Assembly: GCF_001885585.1 (NCBI RefSeq)
Contig: NZ_LSRP01000001.1
Location: 1 to 64,000 of the forward strand
Direction: 5' to 3'
DNA: 64,000 nucleotides
Origin: Pararhizobium antarcticum
GTDB taxonomy: Bacteria; Pseudomonadota; Alphaproteobacteria; Rhizobiales; Rhizobiaceae
The notes below the pieces were generated by a model that ran no database searches, was not told where the DNA came from, and saw nothing but the letters and a program-made list of their open reading frames with translations. Shown piece by piece: positions 9,488 through 17,948 of this stretch. The position numbers and the translations under genes are program-made. Position 1 is the stretch's first letter. Each line of letters starts with the position of its first letter.

Positions 9488-10483
9488 ATGACAGACATCC
9501 TCCACTCCTCGATCGATAATCCCATGCCGGGCCACATGTCCGGCAATACGTCTGGCAGCACGACTGCCGGATATTTCACGGGTGTCGACGGCAAGCAGAT
9601 CCGCTATGCGATCTTCCGCAGCGATGCGCCGGTTGCACGAGGCACCGTTGTGCTTTTGCAGGGCCGCAACGAATCCATCGAGAAATATTACGAGACGATT
9701 TCCGAGTTTACGGCCCGGGGTCTTTGGGTCGCCACCTTCGACTGGCGCGGCCAGGGCGGCTCGGATCGGATGCTGAAGCAAGCGCGGCGCGGCCATGTCC
9801 GGCGTTTTACCGACTACGAAAAGGATCTCTCGACTTTTCTCGAGCAGATCGTTTTGCCGGATACGCGCCTGCCCTTCTTCATGGTCGCGCATTCCATGGG
9901 TGCGCTGATTGCGTTGTCGCATGCGCCGCTGATGACCAATCGCATCGACCGCCTCGTCGTCTGCGCCCCCTTCGTGGCGCTCGGCGCGCAACCGATAGGC
10001 CAGGGGCTGATCGGCCTTCTGGCCGCCGCGGTGAGTGCAGTGGGTCTCGGTTTTCTGCCGCTAAAGCGGGATCGCGGATCCTTGCCCTTCGCGAACAACC
10101 TTTTAACCAGCGACAGCAGGCGTTTTGCCCGCAACATGGGCCTGACCGCGGCGCAACCACGGCTGGCGATGGGTCCCCCGACGGCGCGCTGGCTGCACGA
10201 AACCTTCAAGGCGATCCGCCGTGTCACACGACGCGAGCACCTGACGACGATCCGCGTACCGACGATCGTACTCGCCCCGACGCAGGACAGGCTGGTGCCG
10301 CATCTGGCCGTTGAAAACCTCGCCCGCAATTTTCGGGCCGGACACATGATCCCGGTCGACGGTGCGCGCCATGAGTTGCTGCAGGAGGCAGACCACTATC
10401 GCGCCCAGGCGATCGCCGCCATCGAGGCCTTCATCCCGGGCAGCGACGCGGATATGGCCGATCTCGCCGGTGCGGCGGAATAA
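9488..10483 (+). CDS. Alpha/beta hydrolase, lysophospholipase (PldB/monoacylglycerol lipase) type
   Basis: A 331-residue serine hydrolase. The oxyanion region LLQGRNESIEKYYE, the FDWRGQGGSDR strand and the nucleophile elbow VAHSMGAL (first Gly of GxSxG replaced by Ala) place it with lysophospholipase L2/monoacylglycerol lipase-like enzymes. The acid residue is probably in PTIVLAPTQDRLV and the catalytic His in DGARHELLQE. An earlier in-frame ATG at 9449 exists; the later one is preferred because homologous proteins begin with a similar MTDIL-type segment. Cytoplasmic, substrate unknown. It converges with hisN, 18 bp apart. Confidence 0.85.
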   Translation: MTDILHSSIDNPMPGHMSGNTSGSTTAGYFTGVDGKQIRYAIFRSDAPVARGTVVLLQGRNESIEKYYETISEFTARGLWVATFDWRGQGGSDRMLKQARRGHVRRFTDYEKDLSTFLEQIVLPDTRLPFFMVAHSMGALIALSHAPLMTNRIDRLVVCAPFVALGAQPIGQGLIGLLAAAVSAVGLGFLPLKRDRGSLPFANNLLTSDSRRFARNMGLTAAQPRLAMGPPTARWLHETFKAIRRVTRREHLTTIRVPTIVLAPTQDRLVPHLAVENLARNFRAGHMIPVDGARHELLQEADHYRAQAIAAIEAFIPGSDADMADLAGAAE

Positions 10484-10501
10484 AGGGCTCTTCCGGAAAG
10501 A

Positions 10502-11275
10502 TCAGGTCTTCAGGATTGCCAGGGCCTGGGCGTGCACCTCGGCGCTGCCGGCTGCGATAATCTCGCCACCCATTTCGGCGGGGCCGCCATTCCAGTCGGT
10601 AATGATGCCACCCGCCTGCTCGATGAGCGGAATAAGGCCGCCGACATCATAGGGTTTCAGCCCGCATTCGACGACAAGATCGATATGCCCGGAGGCAAGC
10701 AGCGCAAAGGCGTAGCAATCGCAGCCATAGCGGGCGAGTTGCACCTTGTCCTGTACCGCCTCAAAACGGGTTTTGATGTCGCCCTTGTAGAGATGCGGCG
10801 ACGTGGTGAACAGGATGGCTTCCGAAAGATCCTTGCACGGGCGAGTGGAAATGACCTTGTCACCGCCCGGCCCGCTGAAATGCGACTGCCTGCCATCGGC
10901 AAAAAAACGCTCGCCGGTAAACGGCTGATCCATCAGGCCCATGATGGCCTCGCCCTTGTGATAGAGGCCGATCAACGTTCCCCAGACCGGCAGGCCGGAG
11001 ATGAACGCGCGCGTTCCGTCGATTGGATCAATGACCCAGACATGATCGCGGTCGAGACCGACATTGCCGAACTCCTCGCCGAGAATGCCGTGATCGGGGA
11101 AATGCGTCTCGATCATCGCCCGGATCGCCGCCTCGGCGCCACGATCGCCTTCCGTGACCGGATCGAAACCGCCGGCCTCCTTGTTGGCAACGCTGGTTCC
11201 TGTGCGGAAGCGCGGCAGGGTCTCCGCCTTCGCGGCATCCGCGAGACGATTGAAAAAGTCACGATCCGGCAGCAT
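10502..11275 (-). CDS. hisN: Histidinol-phosphatase, inositol monophosphatase family
   Basis: A 257-residue metal-dependent phosphatase. Metal ligands are visible in GEEFG, the signature DPIDGTRAF and the C-terminal PYDVGGLIPLIEQAGG. Many alphaproteobacteria use this IMPase-fold enzyme (HisN) to dephosphorylate L-histidinol phosphate in histidine synthesis. The CDCYAFALLASG segment fits HisN-like members, but an inositol-monophosphatase activity cannot be excluded from sequence alone. GAGG 6 nt before the ATG supports the start. It stands alone, as is common for hisN. Confidence 0.85.
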   Translation of the reverse strand: MLPDRDFFNRLADAAKAETLPRFRTGTSVANKEAGGFDPVTEGDRGAEAAIRAMIETHFPDHGILGEEFGNVGLDRDHVWVIDPIDGTRAFISGLPVWGTLIGLYHKGEAIMGLMDQPFTGERFFADGRQSHFSGPGGDKVISTRPCKDLSEAILFTTSPHLYKGDIKTRFEAVQDKVQLARYGCDCYAFALLASGHIDLVVECGLKPYDVGGLIPLIEQAGGIITDWNGGPAEMGGEIIAAGSAEVHAQALAILKT

Positions 11276-11516
11276 GGAAACCTCATTCTGAAGCAGGGAG
11301 GGGCGTCGAGCCTGCTTAGACCATTTTTTTTGAAAAGAAAAACAATCGCGTCAAAAACGAAGAAATAACGCACTTACGCCAGGTACGGCGCCAAACACGA
11401 AGCGAATCCAGATCTACGTCAGGCAACCGGCATCAAAAACGCGGGTTTTTGCTCAAAAACAGGAAAAATGCCCACGCCCGGATTTGCCGCACTGCGAAAC
11501 GAAAACGGTTTTCCGC

Positions 11517-11545
11517 TTGACAATGGTGCGTCGCAATATTAATTT
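11517..11545 (+). promoter_or_regulatory. Sigma-70-type promoter of the MmgR-like small RNA
   Basis: TTGACA (11517-11522) is a perfect -35 box; 17 bp later TAATTT (11540-11545) is an acceptable -10. Start of transcription is expected near 11551-11553, immediately before the first hairpin of the RNA. Confidence 0.65.
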
Positions 11546-11550
11546 TTCCT

Positions 11551-11630
11551 TACAGTCACTTGTGGCTGTAAATACCCTCCTTGGGTGTTTCCTCCCTAGA
11601 CTTAGCCGCGCCACAGGCGCGGTTTTTTTT
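11551..11630 (+). ncRNA. mmgR: Small RNA resembling the rhizobial alpha-r8 / MmgR family
   Basis: About 77-80 nt. Hairpin one has arms ACAGTCA/GTGGCTGT, hairpin two ACCC/GGGT with a TCCTT loop. An unpaired stretch follows with TTCCTCCCTAGACTTA, whose CCTCCC is complementary to a Shine-Dalgarno. A GC terminator stem ends it. From memory, MmgR (alpha-r8) of Sinorhizobium meliloti is about 77 nt, carries a conserved UCCUCCCU-type segment, and lies between a monophosphatase gene and an N-formylglutamate amidohydrolase gene. That is exactly the context here. MmgR is reported to limit polyhydroxybutyrate accumulation. Confidence 0.75.
11606..11630 (+). terminator. Intrinsic terminator of the MmgR-like sRNA
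   Basis: Perfect 7-bp stem CCGCGCC / GGCGCGG with an ACA loop, followed by eight Ts. Confidence 0.88.
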
Positions 11631-11733
11631 GACCTCCTGCTGCGTGCAGACAAGGTCATTTTGCCACAGGCAGCGTCACGCCACCCGGCAGGTTCCCCAC
11701 CTACGCTTTTTCTTCCAAAACGCCTGGAATGGT

Positions 11734-12618
11734 CTATTCGGCGGCAAGCGCTGTATTTTCGGGATAGGTTCCGACATGCAGGGCAAGCTGCGAAACGAAC
11801 ATCGCGATCGCCTGCGCCAGGTTTGCAAAACCCGGCTTCTTACGCAGCGTTGCCTCATCGACATAAAGTCCGCGGTTGATCTCGATCTGCAGAGCATGCA
11901 GTCCTCGGGCCGGGCGTCCGTAATGCTCGGTGATGAAGCCGCCGGCATAGGGCTTGTTGCGGGCGACGGAAAAACCGAGCTCCTCCAGAATCGTCACGGC
12001 CGTCCGCGACAATTCCGCAGACGCACTGGTTCCATAGCGATCGCCGACAATGAAATCCGGGCGTTGGGTGCTGCCGGCCACACGGATATTGCCCGGCATG
12101 GAATGGCAGTCGATCAGCACCGACAGGCCGAACTGCACATGGGTTCGCGCGATCAGGCGGCGCAGGCAGGCATGATAGGGCTTGTAGATCTGCTCGATCC
12201 GCTCGAGTGCATCCGCCACCGGGATACGGCGTCCGTAGATTTCCATGTTTTCCGCCACCAGCCGCGGCACTGTTCCAAGGCCGCCGGCCACCCGCAGGGA
12301 GCCGATATTGGCATGGGACGGCAATGCGCCATCAAACATGCGCGGATCGAGTTCGTAGGGCTCGCGATTGACGTCGAGAAAGGCGCGGGGGAAATGCGCC
12401 ATGAGAAGCGGTGCGCCGAGATCCGTCACGAAATGGAACAGTTCGTCGACATAGTGATCTTCCGACCGGCGGATGGACATGGCGTCGAGCCGCGACTGGC
12501 TGAGAAATTCCGGTGGATAAGTCCTGCCGCTATGGGGAGAATTGAAAACGAAGGGGATGCGCTGCGTTTCCGGCTCCAGGACCTCGAACAGGTCGGTTTC
12601 GCAGACATCGTCCGCCAT
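11734..12618 (-). CDS. N-formylglutamate amidohydrolase family protein
   Basis: A 294-residue member of the FGase family, which hydrolyses N-formylglutamate to formate and glutamate or acts on related N-acyl amino acids. Family signatures near the N-terminus are NSPHSGRTYP, RRSEDHYVDELF, and FPRAFLDVNREPYELDP; LIDCHSMPGN carries the presumed metal-binding His. No hut genes lie nearby, so a role in histidine breakdown is not supported by context. It is divergent from cpdR with a 193-bp gap. Confidence 0.9.
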   Translation of the reverse strand: MADDVCETDLFEVLEPETQRIPFVFNSPHSGRTYPPEFLSQSRLDAMSIRRSEDHYVDELFHFVTDLGAPLLMAHFPRAFLDVNREPYELDPRMFDGALPSHANIGSLRVAGGLGTVPRLVAENMEIYGRRIPVADALERIEQIYKPYHACLRRLIARTHVQFGLSVLIDCHSMPGNIRVAGSTQRPDFIVGDRYGTSASAELSRTAVTILEELGFSVARNKPYAGGFITEHYGRPARGLHALQIEINRGLYVDEATLRKKPGFANLAQAIAMFVSQLALHVGTYPENTALAAE

Positions 12619-12811
12619 CTGAGCCCTTTTTTACCATGTCATAAACTGGGTGCTTCGTGTATGTTGCCAGTTGGTGGCATCTGTGTCCATAGTCGTTGCA
12701 GACGGGTGGCAGGGCTTGAACGCAAGTCTTCACCGGATATTTACCCACATGCGGTTTCATGAAGGCTCCGCAATTCCCAACATTCAGATGGAAGTAGCAA
12801 CGGCTGAACCC

Positions 12812-13174
12812 ATGAGTCCAAAAATCCTCCTTGCCGAAGACGACAACGACATGCGCCGCTTTCTCGTGAAGGCCCTTGAAAAGGCTGGCTACAAGGTGAT
12901 GTCGTACGACAATGGCGCCAGTGCCTATGACCGGCTGCGCGAAGAACCCTTCTCCCTGCTCCTGACCGACATCGTCATGCCGGAAATGGACGGCATCGAG
13001 CTGGCCCGCCGCGCGACGGAACTGGATCCGGACCTGAAGGTCATGTTCATTACCGGCTTTGCCGCCGTTGCACTGAACCCTGATTCGAAGGCTCCGAAGG
13101 ACGCAAAGGTCCTTTCCAAGCCCTTCCACCTGCGTGACCTCGTGGATGAAGTCAACAAAATGCTGGCTGCATAG
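12812..13174 (+). CDS. cpdR: Single-domain response regulator CpdR
   Basis: A 120-residue receiver domain with no output domain. Acidic pocket E9-D10-D11, phospho-acceptor D53 (LLLTDIVMPEMDG) and conserved Lys near the C-terminus (LSKPFHL) are present. The sequence FITGFAAVALNP and the overall match fit CpdR of Rhizobiales, the adaptor that, when unphosphorylated, directs ClpXP and controls the cell cycle through the CckA-ChpT phosphorelay. It ends in Leu-Ala-Ala; in Caulobacter the terminal alanines make CpdR itself a ClpXP substrate. In-frame upstream ATGs (for example 12788) exist, but the homologous start is the one chosen. Confidence 0.9.
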   Translation: MSPKILLAEDDNDMRRFLVKALEKAGYKVMSYDNGASAYDRLREEPFSLLLTDIVMPEMDGIELARRATELDPDLKVMFITGFAAVALNPDSKAPKDAKVLSKPFHLRDLVDEVNKMLAA

Positions 13175-13236
13175 CCTGCTCTACAAGGCGTCCGGACGGT
13201 CGCGAAACTTCCTGTCAAAAAGCCGATAAAAGCCTA

Positions 13237-13266
13237 TTGACGCCATAAGAGGTTTTGTGATCTATG
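13237..13266 (+). promoter_or_regulatory. Possible promoter of tRNA-Val
   Basis: TTGACG (13237-13242) and TCTATG (13261-13266) with an 18-bp spacer lie 15 bp before the tRNA. The -35 is good and the -10 weak. Confidence 0.35.
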
Positions 13267-13280
13267 CGCCGACATCGGAT

Positions 13281-13355
<75 letters not shown>

Positions 13356-13365
13356 TCCTTTTTTC

Positions 13366-13402
13366 AAGGGCTTAGCGAGAAATCGCTGAGCCCTTTGCTT
13401 TT
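13366..13402 (+). terminator. Intrinsic terminator after tRNA-Val
   Basis: A 13-bp stem (AAGGGCTTAGCGA against TCGCTGAGCCCTT, one G-U pair) with a GAAA tetraloop, followed by TGCTTTTG. Confidence 0.8.
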
Positions 13403-13795
13403 GTGCAAGCGGCTTTGTCTTGAAGGAAAAGTAGCAGCGGCAGGTTCAGCCCGTCACGCCGCCCACGACAGCAGGGACGGTCGTCATCGGCCTGGAAGTC
13501 TCCCGGGCCCAGAGTTGGTAGCCGATGACGCTTCCCAAAATAAAAGACCAGATTATGAAATCACCCAATCGGAAAAGTGGTTCTCTTGTCATCTCAGCCC
13601 CACGAAAACCTTGAATCTTGAAGACAGACTGCGCTCGTCCCGTCACCCGCAATAAAATCGCGGTCGGTGAACGCTGCGCAGAGAGGCCGGAGACACGCCG
13701 GCCCGCTGTGGCGAACGTCTTTTAGGGCAGGCTGCCAGCGTCAGGCCAAACGCGGCGAACGCCGTCACGCCCGTCGCCGGCGAAACGCTATGCCT
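13403..13795. other. Region between tRNA-Val terminator and small secreted-protein gene
   Basis: Only one weakly supported small minus-strand reading frame (13446-13592) is seen. The rest, from 13593 to 13795, shows no gene, RNA or clear repeat. Confidence 0.5.
13446..13592 (-). CDS. Possible 48-residue single-span membrane protein
   Basis: The frame MTREPLFRLGDFIIWSFILG continues to a stop with one clear hydrophobic helix (FIIWSFILGSVIGYQLW) and a short polar tail. A purine-rich GTGGGGCTGAG lies directly before the ATG. It is not recognised; a longer form starting at 13652 is possible. Supported only by the membrane segment and a fair ribosome site. Confidence 0.35.
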   Translation of the reverse strand: MTREPLFRLGDFIIWSFILGSVIGYQLWARETSRPMTTVPAVVGGVTG

Positions 13796-14116
13796 TCAGT
13801 TGAAATAGATGCCGAACCGCAGATGGCCGTTGTGACGCCGATGGTGACCAAAGGTGCGACGGCCGTAGCTGCCCGTCCAGTTGTCACCGTTCCGGTGATG
13901 GCGGCGATAGCCGGAATTGCGGTGACGAGGCCGCTCATAGCCATGTCGATAATACTGCCGGCGATGCCATTTGCCACGATGGCCGATCGCATGGATGCCC
14001 GATTTCGTTTCGATCTGCACAGGCATCAGCGGGGCTGCCATTGCCGGAACAGCGGCAGTGAAACCGATGCCGAATGCAATGACTGCAGCACCGAAGGCTT
14101 TGAAAATCCTAAACAT
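13796..14116 (-). CDS. Small secreted basic protein rich in His, Arg, Gly and Tyr
   Basis: A 106-residue protein with a classical signal peptide (MFRIFKAFGAAVIAFGIGF, cleavage expected after AVPAMA). The mature part is short and strongly basic, full of HRR, RHG and YRRHHRNG motifs and ending HLRFGIYFN. The start is fixed by AAAGGAGCG 3 nt before the ATG. Such BA14K-like or RcnB-like basic envelope proteins are common in Rhizobiales, but I cannot assign it to a family; metal binding by the histidines is only a guess. Monocistronic. Confidence 0.7.
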   Translation of the reverse strand: MFRIFKAFGAAVIAFGIGFTAAVPAMAAPLMPVQIETKSGIHAIGHRGKWHRRQYYRHGYERPRHRNSGYRRHHRNGDNWTGSYGRRTFGHHRRHNGHLRFGIYFN

Positions 14117-14305
14117 AGTCGCTCCTTTCATGAAGGCAGATACCATCATGTGTCGTCGCGGGATTGGCCACACCATGACTTCAGCACGCCTATGCAGAAG
14201 GACGATCTGCAGTGTTTCTTTATTCTCTTGGCCGATAATCTTATTTCGATATTCGGGATTTATACTTTTGCGACCAGAGACAAGTATGGATCAATACAGG
14301 ATGGA

Positions 14306-14863
14306 TCAATCGCCAAAACCCAGGGCTGGCTCCATCTGCTCGAAACTGTCATCCATCGGATAGGCACTGCTCAGATATGGCACGGAAAAATGTCCGTAGC
14401 GAATCGACAACTGCGCTTCTGCCTGCGCCTCACCTGCGCCGGCCAAGGCCGCGAGATAAAGCGCCGAGGCAAGGCCGGTGCGGTCAGCGCCTGCTTTGCA
14501 ATGGATGAGAAGCGGCTTGTGTGCATGTCGCATGACCGCGATCAACCTGTCGGCGTCGGCGCGTGAAAGCTCCCTGCTGCTGGCCATGCGGAAATCGATC
14601 TGATCGAGCCCCAGTGCCACCGATGCACGCCGCTCCTCCCGGTACCAGCCTTCGTCCTGGCGACCGCGCAGGTTGATGACCGTCTGAATGTGGTAACGCG
14701 ACCGGTATTCGGCCAGCAGCGTCGCGTCTGGCTGAGCGGAGCGATACAACTCGCCGGGAATGACGACGGCAAAATTATTGCTGGCATAGATCAACGCCGC
14801 GTGCGCCGCACCGGCGAGGGCAAGCAAGGCGATCACGCAACTCAGCCCGACCCGGATTTTCAT
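14306..14863 (-). CDS. Secreted dual-specificity/tyrosine phosphatase-like protein
   Basis: A 185-residue protein with an N-terminal signal peptide or anchor (VGLSCVIALLALAGAAHA), so probably periplasmic. The phosphatase loop is LIHCKAGADRTG with the nucleophile Cys122 and Arg128, matching the CX5R signature of cysteine phosphatases. The general acid region is VINLRGRQDEGWY. It belongs to the DSP-like group that also includes bacterial inositol-phosphate and tyrosine phosphatases. The ribosome site is weak and the frame stays open far upstream, so the start rests on the signal peptide. Confidence 0.8.
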   Translation of the reverse strand: MKIRVGLSCVIALLALAGAAHAALIYASNNFAVVIPGELYRSAQPDATLLAEYRSRYHIQTVINLRGRQDEGWYREERRASVALGLDQIDFRMASSRELSRADADRLIAVMRHAHKPLLIHCKAGADRTGLASALYLAALAGAGEAQAEAQLSIRYGHFSVPYLSSAYPMDDSFEQMEPALGFGD

Positions 14864-15166
14864 CGTGAGGGTTATTGGCAAGCGACAACTCCAGAACAGC
14901 GTGTCGACAGAACAGGGGTGACACACAAGGCGCCGATCCCTCGGTAGACCCGAAAGCCTATCAGCCAGCTGTCCATCCCGGCGGTGTCGTATCGCCCTGC
15001 ACGAGGCAAAAAGCGTGATTTTTAGCCATCGAGACGCCAGGAATGGACGGTTTCGTGCTAGAGTGACAGTGACGGGCGGTGAGATTTGCGCTAGGACCCC
15101 CTGCAAACGCGAGGCGGCCGCTCCTATCTGGACCGCTATCCACCAACGCGCGCAAGGAAGACCCCG
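14864..15166. other. 303-bp gap between phosphatase gene and ilvD
   Basis: No gene is seen. It must hold divergent promoters. I see no leader peptide with a run of Ile, Leu or Val codons and no attenuator-type terminator before ilvD. Confidence 0.5.
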
Positions 15167-17014
15167 ATGCCAGTCTATCGCTCCCGCACCACCACCCACG
15201 GCCGCAACATGGCCGGCGCCCGCGGCCTTTGGCGCGCAACCGGCATGAAGGACGGCGACTTCGGCAAGCCGATTATCGCCGTGGTCAATTCCTTCACGCA
15301 GTTCGTGCCCGGCCATGTCCACCTCAAGGATCTCGGCCAGCTCGTTGCGCGCGAAATCGAGGCCGCCGGTGGCGTCGCCAAGGAATTCAACACGATCGCG
15401 GTCGATGACGGCATCGCCATGGGCCATGACGGCATGCTCTATTCGCTGCCGTCGCGCGACCTGATTGCCGACAGCGTCGAATACATGGTCAACGCCCATT
15501 GCGCCGATGCCATGGTCTGCATCTCCAATTGCGACAAGATCACCCCCGGCATGCTGAACGCTGCGATGCGCATCAACATCCCGGTCATCTTTGTTTCCGG
15601 CGGCCCGATGGAAGCCGGCAAGGCGATGCTCAAGGGCAAGCTGCAGGCACTCGATCTGGTCGATGCCATGGTCATGGCGGCCGACGATCAATACACCGAC
15701 GAGGAAGTCCAGGCCGTCGAAGAGGCGGCATGCCCCACCTGCGGCTCCTGCTCCGGCATGTTCACGGCCAATTCCATGAACTGTCTGACGGAAGCGCTCG
15801 GCCTGTCGCTGCCCGGCAACGGCTCGACGCTCGCCACTCATTCCGACCGCAAGCGCCTGTTCGTCGAGGCCGGCCACCTGATCGTCGATCTGGCCCGCCG
15901 CTATTACGAGCAGGACGATGAAACGGCACTGCCCCGCTCGATCGCCACGAAGAAGGCCTTCGAAAATGCGATGGCGCTCGACATCGCCATGGGCGGCTCG
16001 ACCAATACTGTTCTGCACATTCTGGCTGCGGCCCATGAGGGCGGCATCGACTTCACCATGGACGACATCGACGCGCTCTCGCGCAGGGTGCCTGTGCTCT
16101 GCAAGGTCGCGCCTGCCAAGAGTGACGTGCACATGGAAGACGTGCATCGCGCCGGCGGCATCATGTCGATCCTCGGCCAGCTCGACCGTGCCGGCCTGAT
16201 CAACCGCGACGAACCGACGGTTCATGCGGCATCGATGGCCCATGCGCTCGACAAGTGGGACATCAGCCGCACCAATTCCGACATGGTCCGCAACTTCTTC
16301 ATGGCGGCCCCGGGCGGCGTGCGCACCACGCAGGCCTTCAGCCAGTCGAACCGTTGGGCAGAGCTTGATCTCGACCGCCACGCCGGTGCGATCCGTTCAT
16401 CCGAAAGCGCGTTTTCCAAGGATGGCGGCATTGCGGTCCTCAAGGGCAATATCGCGCTCGACGGCTGCATCGTGAAGACCGCCGGGGTCGATGAATCGAT
16501 TCTGAAATTCTCAGGCCCCGCCCGCGTTTTCGAAAGCCAGGACGACACCGTCAAGGCGCTGCTTTCCAACGAGATCAAGGCCGGCGACGTGCTCGTCATC
16601 CGCTATGAAGGCCCGCGCGGCGGACCCGGCATGCAGGAAATGCTCTATCCGACGAGCTACCTGAAATCCAAGGGTCTCGGCAAGGCCTGCGCGCTGATCA
16701 CCGATGGCCGCTTCTCCGGCGGCACCTCGGGTCTGTCCATCGGCCACGTCTCGCCGGAAGCCGCAGAAGGCGGCACAATCGGCCTGGTGCGTGAAGGCGA
16801 CATGGTCGATATCGACATCCCGAACCGGACGATTTCGCTGCGCGTCACGGAAAGCGAGCTTGCCACGCGCCGCGCCGAGCAGGATGCCAAGGGCTGGAAG
16901 CCGGCCAAGCCGCGCAAGCGCAAGGTAACCCAGGCGCTGAAAGCCTATGCCGCCTTTGCCACCTCCGCCGCCCGCGGCGCAGTGCGCGACCTTGGCGAAT
17001 TCGAGAATATGTAA
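15167..17014 (+). CDS. ilvD: Dihydroxy-acid dehydratase
   Basis: A 615-residue Fe-S enzyme that dehydrates 2,3-dihydroxy-isovalerate and 2,3-dihydroxy-3-methylvalerate to the keto acids for valine, leucine and isoleucine. Cluster ligands are visible in [10 protein letters not shown] and [18 protein letters not shown]. Further family blocks are [21 protein letters not shown] and [16 protein letters not shown]. The length matches the E. coli-type enzyme. AAGGAAG lies before the ATG. It stands alone, followed by a strong hairpin. Confidence 0.98.
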   Translation: MPVYRSRTTTHGRNMAGARGLWRATGMKDGDFGKPIIAVVNSFTQFVPGHVHLKDLGQLVAREIEAAGGVAKEFNTIAVDDGIAMGHDGMLYSLPSRDLIADSVEYMVNAHCADAMVCISNCDKITPGMLNAAMRINIPVIFVSGGPMEAGKAMLKGKLQALDLVDAMVMAADDQYTDEEVQAVEEAACPTCGSCSGMFTANSMNCLTEALGLSLPGNGSTLATHSDRKRLFVEAGHLIVDLARRYYEQDDETALPRSIATKKAFENAMALDIAMGGSTNTVLHILAAAHEGGIDFTMDDIDALSRRVPVLCKVAPAKSDVHMEDVHRAGGIMSILGQLDRAGLINRDEPTVHAASMAHALDKWDISRTNSDMVRNFFMAAPGGVRTTQAFSQSNRWAELDLDRHAGAIRSSESAFSKDGGIAVLKGNIALDGCIVKTAGVDESILKFSGPARVFESQDDTVKALLSNEIKAGDVLVIRYEGPRGGPGMQEMLYPTSYLKSKGLGKACALITDGRFSGGTSGLSIGHVSPEAAEGGTIGLVREGDMVDIDIPNRTISLRVTESELATRRAEQDAKGWKPAKPRKRKVTQALKAYAAFATSAARGAVRDLGEFENM

Positions 17015-17038
17015 ATAAAACTGCTGATTGCGAACAGA

Positions 17039-17070
17039 CACGGCTGACTCACCACCGTCAGCCGTGCTTT
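17039..17070 (+). terminator. Terminator-like hairpin after ilvD
   Basis: Perfect 10-bp stem CACGGCTGAC / GTCAGCCGTG with an 8-nt loop, followed by CTTTCC. It lies 25 bp after the ilvD stop. The T-tract is short. Confidence 0.6.
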
Positions 17071-17107
17071 CCTGCGCGGCCAATAGCGCCACAGGAAACG
17101 TACAACC

Positions 17108-17500
17108 ATGTCGATTATCAGCCACATCACGCTTGGGACCAACGACAAGCAACGCGCTGCAGTTTTTTACGATTTGGTGCTCGGCGCCCTCGGGTTTGTG
17201 CGACTGGTCAAGCCTGCCGAAAAGCCCCTGGCCTATGAAAAAGACGGTCAGATGCCAACGATTTACATCTACTCTCCAGAAAACGGTTTGCCCGCAACAT
17301 GGGGCAACGGCACACACATTGCCTTTGTCGCCGAAAGCCGTGCGGCGGTCGATGCGTTTCACGCCCAGGCTTTGAAGCTCGGGGGAAATAACGAAGGCGC
17401 GCCCGGCTTTCGCCCGCATTATGGCCCGGACTACTATGCAGCCTATGTCCGCGATCCAGACGGCAACAAGCTGCAGGCCGTCTGCTACGCGAAATCATGA
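17108..17500 (+). CDS. VOC-fold (glyoxalase/bleomycin resistance-like) protein
   Basis: A 130-residue single-domain VOC protein: SIISHITLGTNDKQRAAVFYD at the N-terminus, FVAESRAAVDAFHAQAL in the middle and AAYVRDPDGNKLQAVCY at the end. Candidate metal ligands are His6 and the terminal Glu/Asp-containing strand. The family includes glyoxalase I, dioxygenases and drug-binding proteins; the substrate is unknown. A second, unrelated-looking VOC gene converges on it 10 bp away. Confidence 0.85.
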   Translation: MSIISHITLGTNDKQRAAVFYDLVLGALGFVRLVKPAEKPLAYEKDGQMPTIYIYSPENGLPATWGNGTHIAFVAESRAAVDAFHAQALKLGGNNEGAPGFRPHYGPDYYAAYVRDPDGNKLQAVCYAKS

Positions 17501-17510
17501 AAGCCTGACC

Positions 17511-17906
17511 TCAACCGCCCGGTTGCGCCATGTGAAAATACTCCCAGACATGGCCGTCTAGGTCCTGGAAGCTGCAGCTGTACATGAAACCGAGATCCAG
17601 ATTGGGCTTCCACGGGCTGGCCCCGGCGGCAAGCGCCTTGGCCAGAATGTCATCGACCTCGGCGCGACTATCGGCGGTAAGCGCTGTCAGCACTTCCGTC
17701 GCCTTGTGGGCATCGCTGATTTCGCCGGTGATGAAATCCTTGAACTTCGGATGGGTGAGCAGCATGACGAAGATGCTCTCCGAAACTATCATGCAGGCGG
17801 CGGTTTCGTCCGAGAAATCCGCATTGAAACTGTAGCCGAGCGCGCCAAAAAACGCCCTCGACTTTTCCAGGTCCTTCACCGGCAGGTTCACGAAAATCAT
17901 CTTCAT
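17511..17906 (-). CDS. VOC-fold (glyoxalase-like) protein
   Basis: A 131-residue protein of the type often annotated as glyoxalase/extradiol dioxygenase-like: MKMIFVNLPVKDLEKSRAFF, GYSFNADFSDETAACMIVSE, FMYSCSFQDLDGHVWEYFHM. It lies directly upstream of the 3' end of the MarR gene on the same strand (42 bp), so it may be transcribed together with the regulator. The ligand is not known. Confidence 0.85.
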   Translation of the reverse strand: MKMIFVNLPVKDLEKSRAFFGALGYSFNADFSDETAACMIVSESIFVMLLTHPKFKDFITGEISDAHKATEVLTALTADSRAEVDDILAKALAAGASPWKPNLDLGFMYSCSFQDLDGHVWEYFHMAQPGG

Positions 17907-17948
17907 AGGCAGTCTCCTTCGTTTTTGCTTCGCGGGTCAATGAAATCG

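Noticed and set aside
11581..12762. Plus-strand frame covering the N-formylglutamate amidohydrolase gene
   Set aside because: Antisense shadow; it also begins inside the MmgR-like RNA.
15079..15166. Possible ilv leader peptide or attenuator before ilvD
   Set aside because: No run of Ile, Leu or Val codons and no competing terminator stem in the leader; only a weak TTTGC/GCAAA dyad.
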